Source of the DNA: Onthophagus taurus
Lineage: Eukaryota > Arthropoda > Insecta > Coleoptera > Scarabaeidae
Assembly: GCF_036711975.1 (NCBI RefSeq)
Contig: NC_091968.1
Location: forward strand, 1,674,001 to 1,738,000
Direction: 5' to 3'
Length of the DNA stretch: 64,000 nucleotides
Of this stretch, positions 53,701 through 61,504 are shown in pieces. The notes under the pieces are model-generated. The model had not been told where the DNA came from. It made no database searches and worked only from the letters and a program-made list of their open reading frames with translations. The translations under genes and the position numbers were made by a program. Within the stretch, counting starts at the first letter, position 1. Every line of letters starts with the position of its first letter.

Positions 53701-56700
53701 TAGAAACCTACTTACTTTGTCTCACGTAAAATGCAACATGTCAATATAATTTGATATTACAGTAAAACCTCAATATAACGAATCAATACAGAGAACGCAG
53801 TGTCCGTTATAACTCAATAAAAATATATAGCAATTTAGCGCTGAATAACAAATAAAACTAGACTAGCACTAGAACGAACACTAGAGCTACAACTAGAAAT
53901 TGAAAATGATTCTAGTTTTACGTATAGTGTTAGTTCTACGTAGTAACAGTGCTAGTGTAAAACTAGAACTAACACTATACCTAGAACTAGAAACATTCGG
54001 GTTTAGCCGTCTTTAAAGACGTGCGGCCAAACCCAAATAATTCTAGTTATGGTGTTAGTTCTTAAAGAGTTGTAATAATTAAATAATTTTAACTATTTTT
54101 TAAAAATCAAAACGTAAAGACAGACGTGTTGTCTGGTTGATTGCTTATAATCGAATGAATTTACATCGAAAACTGGGCTGTTGCTCTGCTGTTGTCTGGA
54201 GCGATGTGGTTGTTAATGGTCGGGTTATAGGGTTGGACTCAGGTTGGTTTTTGCTGCAGGTTCAAAAAACTTCGTTCAGGGTCACCAATAAAGAGTAGTA
54301 GCAATTAAATAATTTTAACTCTTTTTAAAAATTAAAACGCAAAGACAGACGTGTTGTCTGGTTGATTGCTTATAATCGAATGAATTTACATCGAAATCAA
54401 CAAAAATGGTAATTGTTAACAAAAATTGTTAACATGGGTAATTTATGATAATAAGGTAATTTGATAAAAGTTATAATTTCTATGTGAAGGTAGGCTGTGT
54501 ACGTTACAGTTCTACATAGTAACAGTGCTAGTATAAAACTAGAACTAACACTATACCTAGAACTAGAATCATTCGGGTTTAGCCACCTTTAAAGACGTGC
54601 GGCCAAACCCAAATGATTCTAGTTATAGTGTTAGTTCTACATAGTAACAGTTCTAGTTTTAATCGTCATGCAGCGCTAAACCAAGAACTAGAAACATTCG
54701 GGGTTAGCCGCTCGTCTCTAAAGACGGCTAAACCCAAATGTTTCTAATTCTAGGTCTTATGTTAGCTCTAGTGACAGTACAAGTATAAAACTAGAACTAA
54801 CACTATACCTAGAACTAGAATCATTCGAGTTTAGCCGTCTTTAGAGACGTGTGGCTAAACCCAAATGATTCTAGTTCTAAGTATAGTGTTGGGTTCTACA
54901 TAGTAGCAGTGCTAGTGTAAAACTAAAACTAACACTAGACATAGAACTAGAAACATACGGGTTTGGTCGTGCATCTTCAGACCGAATGTTTCTAGTTCTA
55001 GGTCTAGTGTTAGTTCTAGTTTTATACTTGTACTGTCACTAGAGCTAACATAAGACCTAGAATTAGAAACATTTGGGTTTAGCCGTCTTTAGAGACGAGC
55101 GGCTAACCCCGAATGATTCTAGTTCTAAGTATAGTGTTGGGTTCTACATAGTAGCAGTGCTAGTGTCAAACTAAAACTAACACTAGACATAGAACTAGAA
55201 ACATCTTGCATCTTCAGACCGAATGTTTCTAGTTCTAGGTCTAGTGTTAGTTCTAGTTTTAATTGTTAAGCAGCGCTAGACCAAGATCTAGAATCATTCA
55301 GGTTTAGCCCCACGTCTCTAAAGACGGCTAAACCCAAATGTTTCTAGATCTAGGTCTTATGTTAGCTCTAGTAGCAGTGCAAGTATAAAACTAGAACTAA
55401 CACTATACCTAGAACTAGAATCATTGGGGTTTAGCCGTCTTTAGAGACGTGTGGCTAAACCCAAATGATTCTAGTTCTAGGTATAGTGTTAGTTCAACAT
55501 AGTAACAGCGCTAGTGTAAAACTAGAACTAACACTAAACCTAGAACTAGAATCATTTGGGTTTAGCCGTCTTTAGAGACGTGTGGCTAAACCCAAATGAT
55601 TCTAGTTCTAGGTATAGTGTTAGCTCAACATAGTAATAGTGCTAGTGTAAAACCAGAACTAACACTAAACCTAGAACTAGAATCATTTGGGTTCAGGCTT
55701 TAGAGACGTGTGGCTAAACCCAAATGATTCTAGATCTAGGTATAGTGTTAGTTATAGTTTTACATTAGCACTGTTACTATGTAGAACTATGTACTATGTA
55801 GAAAGCCAGATCTAGCATTAGTTCTAGTGCTAGTGTTAGTTCTAGTTTTAGTTCTTATTCAACGCCAAGTTATTGTACATTTTTTGAAGTTGCAGTAAAA
55901 CTTGTAAACAAAAAATAATAATTACACGATGTTTTATGGATAAAATTAGATTTTTTGAAGTTCTTGGGTTGATGTTAAATTTCCTGTTAGAAATGAAGAT
56001 TATTGTCAAGTTTAGTAGATTAGAATTGGGGTTGATGAAGAATATCCTGTTAATAAAGAAGGTTTTGATGGAGTTTATTTAGATTGAATTGAAGTTGAAA
56101 TTAGATTTTCGATCAAAAATTAAAGATTCGTTGAAGTTAAACTTGTGGTTAAACATGGAAGTTTATATGATGTTGCATAGATTGGTTTGTGACTATTGAA
56201 GTGGGGTTAATTCTTGTCAATTTCCTGTTAAAAATAAAGATTTTGATGAAGTTTGTGGAAGTTACATGTTAAATTTACGCTCGATGTTTAATGATTGAGG
56301 TTATATTATTTGAAATTCTCTGGTTGATGTTAATTATCCTTATAAAGCCATCAAAACAACAATTTGCACGAGAATCGTAAATAGATGCTTAGATCCTAAG
56401 ATATATCATATTTATGAATATAGGGAAAATAATGTATTCCAAAGTATGCCTAAACTCAAAGAATTGGCAACTGTCAAACGTATTTTCTTTCTTGTTTTGC
56501 TGTTATAGATGATGAAGAATATGATGCACTTCAAACGAAGTTGATCAGTATTTTTGTCCAACTCGAAATTTGTAAATATACCAGAAAACTATTTTCTACA
56601 AAAAAATAGAAACTGATAATAATAATTTTCTTTCTCTATTTGTTGCTATGAATGATGAGGAATACGATGCGCTTTAAACTAAGTCGATCAAAAATCCTGC

Positions 56701-59700
56701 TCAACCCGAACTCGACTAGAATTACAAAAAAACCACACCTCCAGAGAAATAAATATTGGCAGAAATAATTTTCTTTTTGTATTTGTATCTCTTAGTAGAT
56801 GAGAAATACGATGCAATTTAAATTAGTCAGAAATTCTGTTATTTTCGAAATTTGCTAGAATTCAGGGTTTAGTGTTAGTTCTAGTTTTAATTGTTATGCA
56901 GCGCTAGACCAAGAACTAGAATTATTCGGGTTTAGCCGTCTTAAGAGACGTACGGCTATTACGATGCAATTTGAATTATATCAGTTGATTTCGAAATTTC
57001 CTAGATTTTAAGGAAAACTGGTTTTCAATGAAAATACGAAATGGCAAAAGATTCTTTTGTTCATATTTGCTTTTTTAAGATGATGAAGACTACGATGCAA
57101 GCAAAACTAAATTGATCAGAAATTCTGATCAACCCAAAATTTGTAAAAATATAAAAAAAACTTGTTTCTTGAGAAATACAAAACGACAAAAATATTTTTT
57201 TTCTCTGTTTGATGGTATAAGTAATGAGGAATACGGTGCAGTTTTAAGTAAGTTAATTAGAAATTCTGCTCAACCTCAAAATTTGCAAGAATTTACACAA
57301 GAGGCGGTTTTCCAGAAAAATAAAAGATAAAAATCTTTTTTCCTCATTACTTCGTGTCACTAATATTATCACTGGAAGTACAATATACCTAAAACTAGTA
57401 ACATTCGGGTTTAGCCGTCTTAAGAAACGCACTGCTAAACCTGAATGTTTCTAGTTCTAGCTGTAGTATTAGTTCTAATTTTAATTTTTATTCAGCGCTA
57501 GACTGTTGTATATCTTCGTTGAACAAAAGGTAGAACTAACACTAGACCTAGAATTAGAAACTTGCGGTTTTGGTCGTCTTAAGAACTTACAGCTAATCCT
57601 GTATGTTTCTAATTCTAGGTCTAATGACGTTCTACTTTTATTTCAGTAAAATTACACAACAATTTAGCGCTTAATAATATTTAAAACTAGAACTAACACC
57701 TGACCTAGAACTAGAAAATATCTGAAGACGCACGGCTAAACCTGAAACTTGGTCTAGTGTTAGTTCTAGTTTTATTTGTTATTCAGCACCAGATTGTTGT
57801 ATAATATATCTTTATTGAAGTGACACACTAGACTTAGAACTAGAAAGTATCGGGTTTAGCCGTCTTGAAAGACGAGCGAAAAATCATTAGAAAGTTTCTA
57901 GACACTTCTGGAGTCCAGAAACCGAACATCTTTAAAAATCTTCTGGAAATCTTTATAACTGTCTAGAAAGTGTTTAAACACTATTTGATAATTATAGAGA
58001 CCATTAGAAAGCTTCTGGACGCTTTTGGATATCTTTAAAGTCCCCTAGTTTATTACTAGAAGTAGAACCAGTACTAGACCTAGAACTAGAAACATTCGGG
58101 TTTAGCTGTCTTGAGAGACGAACGGCTAAAGCCGAATGATTCTAGTTCTAGGTCGACTGTTAGTTCTAGTGACAGTGTTAAGTAGCGCTATTAAGCAATA
58201 GATAGCGCTAGATTGCATGTTGTTATTGAACTAAAACTAGAACTAACACTAGACCTAGAACTAGAAACATTCGGGTTTAGCCTCACGTCTCTCAAGACGG
58301 CTAAACCCGAATGTTTCTAGTTCTAGGACTAGTGTTAGTTCTAATTTTACACTATCACTAGAACTAACACTAGAACTAGAATAATTCTCTCAAGACGGCT
58401 AAACCCGAATTATTCTAGTTCTAGTGTTAGTTCTAATGATAGTGTAAAATTAGAACTAACACTAGCCCTAGAACTAGAAACATTCGGGTTTAGCCGTCTT
58501 GAGAGACGTGCGGCTAAACCCGAATGATTCTAGTTCTAGTTCTAATGATTGTTCTAATGACAGTGATTAGTAGCGCTAGTTAGCATAAGATATCGCTATG
58601 TTGCATATTTTTATTGCACTAAAACTATTGGGTTTAGTACTAATTTCATTCTATGTTGCGGTTCTAGGTCTAGTGTTAGTTTTAGTTTTACACTAGCATT
58701 ATCACTAGAACTAACACAAGACCTAGATCTAGAATCATTCAGGTTTAGTGGTCTTGAAAGACGTGCTGCTAAATCCTAGTGTTTCTAGATCTAGATGTAG
58801 TGTTAGTTCTAGTTTTAATTGTTATTCAGCGTTAGATTTTGGGTTTAGTGCGTCTCTTAAGACGGAAACTCAGAGTTATCATATGGACGTCACCTTTTTC
58901 TTTGCAAAACTACCCAATGCCTGTATTATTAAGCTGTGTTGCGTTTTATGTGGGACAGTGCAAGAGCACAGTAGATTCATATATTGCGAGTTATATGAAA
59001 TTCCCAGTATGTATTTATTTTATTAATTTTTTTAGCCAATTAGATATTAGTAAACACCACATTTGGTCAAAAAGTGTTGATGTAACCGAACAAATCCTTC
59101 ACAACGATGAATCAACAATGGAAAAATCATCCCAATTATCCGCCTTAAATCTCGCACATAATCTATTTACAAGCATCCCGGTGGTTTTACCCTGCCTAGC
59201 AGTCAATTTAACCCGTTTAAACATGGCGTTTAACTCATTGCGTTCAATGTCCCACATCACCAGTTACCCAAGCACGTTGAAACAATTAGATTTAAGTCAC
59301 AATCAGATTAGCGTTTGGCCGAGTTTACCTCAAGTTGAAGCTCAAGATGTTATGGAGATGGCCAATGTGACTTGTTACGCTACGAATACCGCAATTTCAA
59401 GGGATAAACTTTCGGTTATTGGAGTTAGGAGGCAAAATCCAAGTAGAAATACCGTAAGAAATACGGTTTTACACACGGTTTGTTCGCATCGGAGACATTT
59501 GAGGTTGGACAATTTGAGGACGTTGATTATTGCTGATAATAAATTAACTAGAATACAATTAAGCACGGATGATGATGGGGATTTTACTTCTTTAGAAGAT
59601 GATGACCCGGAAAGGGTAAAAAAAATAATTGTTCTTAATTTTTGATTTAATTAATTTTTAATTTCAGACTTTACCTTCTGGGAAATCACGCTTAATGTTT

Positions 59701-61465
59701 CCGAATTTATCAATGTTGGATATCAGCAACAATTTATTAAAAGAAGTCCCAACGAATATTTACGACCTAAATAACCTCTCAGTGTTGAATATCAGCGGAA
59801 ACTTAGGTAAACAAATTTTGAGATAGATTGCCCAGAAATCCGCGAAACTAAATCTATTTTTAAATTTACCGATTTAAATTTAGACATCAACGAGTTGCCG
59901 CCGCAAATGGGATTGTTGTCGCGTTTGTGGAATCTGAACACCAGAGGTTGCTCGTTGCAGGAACCGCTTAAGTCGATGATCGACAGCAAGAAATATAAAA
60001 CGATGGATATTATTGGTTATTTAAAATCGGTTCTTGAAGACGCCAGACCGTACGCTAGAATAAAATTAATGATTGTGGGCGTTCAAGGGATTGGAAAAAC
60101 TAGTTTGTTGGAACAACTAAGACAAGAAGGAGTTAGTAGAAAAAAACCTGAGGTACCAAAGATTATTTAAATTTTTTTTAGGTTATAATAATTTATTTTG
60201 TCCACAACTACCTTATAATATATACCTTATAAATGAGTTTTCTAAATCAAAAGGGTAGTCATTTTTCACGGAGTGAATAATAATTAATTATTAATTAATT
60301 ATTTACGGGTAATCAACTTGACATAATAATAATTATTTGAAATGTCAAAATTTCAAAAAACGTCAATTTAATTTAATTTTTTAGTACTTTCTAAAGGTTT
60401 CACATTAAAAAAACGTAAACAAATTCCTTTTTTTCTATGATTTAAGCATAAATTAATTAATTTTCTTAAAAAAACATGACGTTTCGTAAAATTGACATTT
60501 AATTTTGACAAATTGTTGTGAAGTTGGTTACAGTTGGTAACATTGAATTTGTGTCACATTGACGTTTAAACTTTATTCAAAAATGTATTTAAAAAAAATA
60601 ATTTATGGAATCAATTTCAACAGTAGTCCTGGACAAAGTATAGTATTTTATTCACATAGCCCTCATTATATGCTCGTCTAATAATATACTATTTTTTTTA
60701 AGCATTGGGCAAAACGTATGGGAAATAAAAACATAAACGTAAAAACTTGTCGCGGTACAAATATATCAACGGTTGGTGTCGATATAGGAGATTGGATTTA
60801 CGAGAAAAAAATTCGAAATCAATCAACACACGGCCCCGTAATTTTCCGAACATGGGATTTTGGAGGACAAAAAGAATACTACGCAACGCATCAATATTTC
60901 TTATCAAAGCGTAGCCTTTATTTAGTTGTATGGAAAATCGCTGATGGTTACAAAGGAATAAACGAAATCCTCCAATGGTTAGTCAACATCCAAGCTCGGG
61001 CCCCGAATTCGCCCGTTTTAATCATCGGAACCCACTACGACATCGTCCAAGAACGAAATCCAACCGTTTCCGAAGAATACCAACAAGTAATAAGAGATCG
61101 TTTCATCAATATAGTCGATGCGGAAAAATGCGGACTCCCTCGGGTTTTAGACACGATTGAAATTAGTTGTAAAACGAGGCATAACATAAAATTATTGTGC
61201 AATTTAATTTATGACACGGTGTTTAGTTTGAGACCGCCTGGAAGTAAAGAGTTACTTTTAGAACAAAAGGTGCCCGCTTCTTATTTGGCTTTGGAAGATG
61301 TTGTTAATCATATTTCGGCAGAGAGGCGAATTAATAATTTAGATCCGGTTTTAAATGCGGAACAATATCGGACGATTGTTACGACGGAAATGCAACAAAG
61401 ATATGGAAGGAGTTTCAGGGATGCTGGTGAATTACATCAAGCTACTTTATTTTTACACGATAATG
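38171..61465 (+). CDS. Lrrk: Lrrk, leucine-rich-repeat Roc-COR kinase (N-terminal 1369 codons)
   Basis: Homologue of Drosophila Lrrk and human LRRK1/2, a Roc-COR GTPase plus kinase acting on endolysosomal and Golgi membranes. Thirteen exons: 38171-38224, 38279-38476, 38545-38710, 47735-47894, 47952-48233, 48292-48580, 52315-52488, 52538-52735, 52792-53627, 59036-59615, 59668-59806, 59884-60152, 60703-61465. The sum is 4108 nt with correct phase at every junction. Domain order: ankyrin repeats (about residues 19-505), LRRs (about 560-1040), Roc GTPase (about 1080-1270), start of COR. The gene continues past the window with the rest of COR and presumably the kinase and WD40. Three introns have been expanded by transposons (9.0, 3.7 and 5.4 kb), while most others are 49-87 bp. 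Confidence 0.93.
38711..39193. promoter_or_regulatory. Lrrk intron 3 start; CpG-containing patch before a small ORF
   Basis: 38711-39000 is plain AT-rich intron. 39040-39180 is markedly richer in CpG (TCGCGAAGGCTGCGCG, CTCGCCGCGACAACACG) and holds AAACCGGTCGTTTT, close to a Grainyhead site. This is the kind of patch expected of an internal promoter ahead of the ORF at 39194. Confidence 0.35.
39194..39394 (+). CDS. Candidate 66-residue single-pass membrane micropeptide, nested in Lrrk intron
   Basis: Not recognised. ATG in context CCACGATGA, TAG at 39392. The protein has a strongly hydrophobic segment (about residues 10-28, [20 protein letters not shown] region), then KKFARE and a polar tail [20 protein letters not shown]. 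That layout suits a signal-anchored or type III small membrane protein. The codons use the CG-ending type (GCG, CCG, ACG, TCG) also seen in the neighbouring host genes, unlike the transposon debris. It lies on the Lrrk strand, but no splice signals tie it to Lrrk. It could also be chance. Confidence 0.45.
   Translation: MNLQHVMIRCICTGILLLILLYLIAVLLQKKFARELTTPIVETETFKPTTMMFELQTRIKNDSKLI
39395..40117. other. Lrrk intron 3; possible coding scrap at 39857-39985
   Basis: A 42-codon frame at 39857-39985 ([20 protein letters not shown], then [11 protein letters not shown] followed by a GTAAAAA donor-like site) has gene-like composition but no known match. At 39990-40110 hAT-like terminal DNA begins (TAGGGATTGCAATC, ACGGGTAATCCCGGG). 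Confidence 0.25.
41717..41845 (-). pseudogene. Captured RpL27A-like last exon, copy 1
   Basis: On the minus strand a T-rich tract and AG are followed by 43 codons ending [39 protein letters not shown], then VVIKIL. This aligns with the C-terminus of ribosomal protein L27a (uL15), [28 protein letters not shown]. Only the last exon and part of its intron are present, inside a repeat unit, so it is a captured gene fragment rather than a working gene. Confidence 0.65.
42352..42480 (-). pseudogene. Captured RpL27A-like last exon, copy 2
   Basis: Same structure as copy 1 but closer to the family: [26 protein letters not shown], then VVIKLL and TAA. It keeps the ancestral Pro, Lys and Ile that copy 1 has changed. 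The frame is open over 43 codons and the acceptor AG is retained at 42482-42481. Confidence 0.7.
44071..44637. mobile_element. Foldback MITE, about 565 bp, TA duplication
   Basis: The ends TACAGGGTGATTCAAA and TTTGAATCACCCTGTA, and nearly the whole length, pair as two arms: AATTGGTCTCTTACAAAACT at 44315 against TGTGTAAGAGACCAATTGAT at 44416. TA flanks both ends, as in mariner-derived MITEs. Confidence 0.85.
44994..46014. other. Lrrk intron 3, unassigned
   Basis: Low-complexity AT-rich DNA with short frames on both strands that do not match anything known to me. A CTGATGAGG..GAACGCC/GGCGTTC hairpin at 45245-45275 (minus) resembles transposon terminal structures. Confidence 0.3.
46015..46205 (-). 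pseudogene. hAT transposase fragment
   Basis: The minus frame reads [40 protein letters not shown] and [19 protein letters not shown]. This is the TDGA..M...G / HQLCxAHG block of hAT transposases, including the region of the second catalytic Asp. Only this piece survives. Confidence 0.65.
46428..46471 (+). ncRNA. Weak hammerhead-like motif (Penelope-type terminus)
   Basis: ATTTC - CTGAAGA - 17 bases - GAA - ACCGGT - A - GAAAT. Stem I (ATTTC/GAAAT) is perfect and ACCGGT could act as a self-complementary stem III in a dimer, but the stem II segment does not pair well. It resembles a degenerate Penelope-like terminal motif. Low confidence. Confidence 0.25.
46500..47000 (-). pseudogene. pogo/Tigger-like DDE transposase fragment
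   Basis: The minus strand reads [98 protein letters not shown] and [10 protein letters not shown]. This is the DDE_1 catalytic region with two acidic positions (DQSGF, LLLDSW). Frame breaks and truncation at both sides. Confidence 0.7.
47001..47734. other. Lrrk intron 3, right part
   Basis: 47100-47320 (ATCGCTGGGGTTGATC ... AATAAGGGTAGTTCGCCCC) is an inverted relative of 43130-43330, so both derive from one repeat family. 47640-47734 is ordinary intron ending TTTTAG. Confidence 0.35.
47735..48580 (+). CDS. Lrrk: Lrrk exons 4-6, middle ankyrin repeats
   Basis: Exon 4 (47735-47894) reads [20 protein letters not shown] and GANTLLFT. Exon 5 (47952-48233) reads [40 protein letters not shown] and [20 protein letters not shown]. 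Exon 6 (48292-48580) reads [20 protein letters not shown] and a Ser-rich linker ending [10 protein letters not shown]. Introns 57 and 58 bp. Confidence 0.92.
48679..48718 (-). ncRNA. Hammerhead-ribozyme-like motif, left end of insertion
   Basis: Minus strand: AATC - CTGATGA - T - GGGCT/TATAAT/AGGCC - GAA - ACGT - C - GATT. Stem I AATC/GATT pairs perfectly. Stem II has one mismatch. Core CTGATGA and GAAACGTC are intact. Confidence 0.4.
49005..49715 (+). pseudogene. Mariner-like transposase relic, DUF4817 family
   Basis: [20 protein letters not shown] (49007) is the HTH start. Later [65 protein letters not shown] and [18 protein letters not shown] show the catalytic part. Many stops and shifts; it ends where the LINE fragment begins. 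Confidence 0.7.
49711..52030 (-). mobile_element. LINE (CR1/Jockey-type) with ORF1 esterase, endonuclease and RT pieces
   Basis: Minus strand, 5' to 3'. At 51970-51779 the SGNH-type esterase of ORF1 ([35 protein letters not shown]). At 51525-51250 the endonuclease start ([34 protein letters not shown]). At 51217-50735 [31 protein letters not shown] and [10 protein letters not shown]. At 50069-49711 the RT ([49 protein letters not shown]). It is cut before the YADD box and has several shifts. Confidence 0.8.
52155..52194 (+). ncRNA. Hammerhead-ribozyme-like motif, right end of insertion
   Basis: AATC - CTGATGA - C - GGGCT/TATGAT/AGCCC - GAA - ACGT - C - GATT. Stem II is 5 perfect pairs with a six-base loop, stem I is AATC/GATT, and the core is intact. 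As in the 6980 motif, one base sits between CUGAUGA and stem II. This is the best folded of the hammerhead-like motifs. Confidence 0.5.
52315..52735 (+). CDS. Lrrk: Lrrk exons 7-8, last ankyrin repeats
   Basis: Exon 7 (52315-52488) reads [40 protein letters not shown] and NAGGNPNLI. Exon 8 (52538-52735) reads [40 protein letters not shown] and [12 protein letters not shown]. Intron 49 bp. Phase 0 junctions on both sides of exon 7. Confidence 0.92.
52792..53627 (+). CDS. Lrrk: Lrrk exon 9, leucine-rich repeats
   Basis: Reads [20 protein letters not shown], then LRRs: [75 protein letters not shown] and [17 protein letters not shown] Ser/Asp-rich acidic insert ([20 protein letters not shown]) follows, then RYRKKDRSL and AT before donor GTAAGT at 53628. 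The acidic insert is typical of the variable part within LRRK repeats. Confidence 0.94.
53880..55870. repeat. Palindromic TAGAACTA / GGTTTAGCCGTC array 1
   Basis: About ten units. Each has arms made of CTAGAACTAACACTA-like 9-10-bp subrepeats around AATCATTCGGGTTTAGCC, a GTCTTTAGAGAC centre and the inverse arms. Two sub-blocks (54300-54400 against 54070-54150) also share AGACAGACGTGTTGTCTGGT. Confidence 0.8.
55871..56509. other. Unique AT-rich part of the large element
   Basis: Recurring phrases such as GAAGTT, GTTGATGTTAA and TTTCCTGTTA suggest an old degenerate repeat, but no period could be fixed. No coding. Confidence 0.3.
56510..57340. repeat. About 142-bp degenerate satellite
   Basis: GATGA(A/G)GAATACGATGCA-like starts at 56511, 56654, 56798, 57082 and 57223 (spacing 143, 144, 2x142, 141). 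A palindromic unit is inserted at about 56870-56955. Several monomers translate to a similar phrase ([33 protein letters not shown]), but T-rich stretches and stops between them argue against coding. Confidence 0.65.
57370..58850. repeat. Palindromic TAGAACTA / GGTTTAGCCGTC array 2
   Basis: Further units of the same family. 57880-58040 contains a stretch of TCTAGA..TTTCTAGA type (GAAAGTTTCTAGACACTTCT, GAAAGCTTCTGGACGCTTTT), possibly a heat-shock-element-like GAA/TTC run, unique within the array. Confidence 0.7.
59036..60152 (+). CDS. Lrrk: Lrrk exons 10-12, last LRRs and Roc P-loop
   Basis: Exon 10 (59036-59615) follows TTTTTTAG only 29 bp after the large element and reads [49 protein letters not shown] and [15 protein letters not shown]. 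Exon 11 (59668-59806) reads [20 protein letters not shown] and [10 protein letters not shown]. Exon 12 (59884-60152) reads [20 protein letters not shown] and [20 protein letters not shown], with GVQGIGKTS the GTP-binding P-loop. Introns 52 and 77 bp. Confidence 0.93.
60153..60702. other. Lrrk intron 12
   Basis: 550 bp of AT-rich DNA, including ATTAATTATTAATTAATTAT runs and several TGACGTTT/ACGTCAATTT phrases. No element or gene seen. Confidence 0.4.
60703..61465 (+). CDS. Lrrk: Lrrk exon 13, Roc GTPase core and start of COR
   Basis: Reads [20 protein letters not shown], then [34 protein letters not shown] (switch II), [34 protein letters not shown] and YDIVQ (THYD is the guanine-specificity motif). 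The Arg in QARAP corresponds to the human LRRK2 R1441 position by alignment from memory. COR begins after [10 protein letters not shown]. It ends in G before donor GTAAGA at 61466; the next exon is not in the window. Confidence 0.94.
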
Positions 61466-61504
61466 GTAAGAACAAAAATGCCCATTATGTATGGTATATA
61501 GTAT

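Larger units (their letters stand above)
53657..59007. mobile_element. Complete 5.35-kb palindromic-array element in Lrrk intron 9
   Basis: The left end CAGTGAATTTCATTTAAGAT and the inverse right end CTGGGAATTTCATATAACTC (59007 backwards) share about 30 bp of imperfect TIR through GCAATAT. TA flanks both sides (53655-53656 and 59008-59009). Inside: about 2.1 kb of hairpin units, unique AT-rich DNA, a 142-bp satellite, more hairpin units, and the module ACTCAGAGTTATCATATGGA near the right end. No coding frame. The TA and CAGT start suggest a Tc1/mariner-type mobiliser. Confidence 0.75.

Noticed and set aside
58839-59035. Treating the whole 58839-59645 open frame as coding
   Set aside because: The first 197 bases are transposon end and intron. 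The acceptor at 59035 and phase with exon 9 show that coding starts at 59036.
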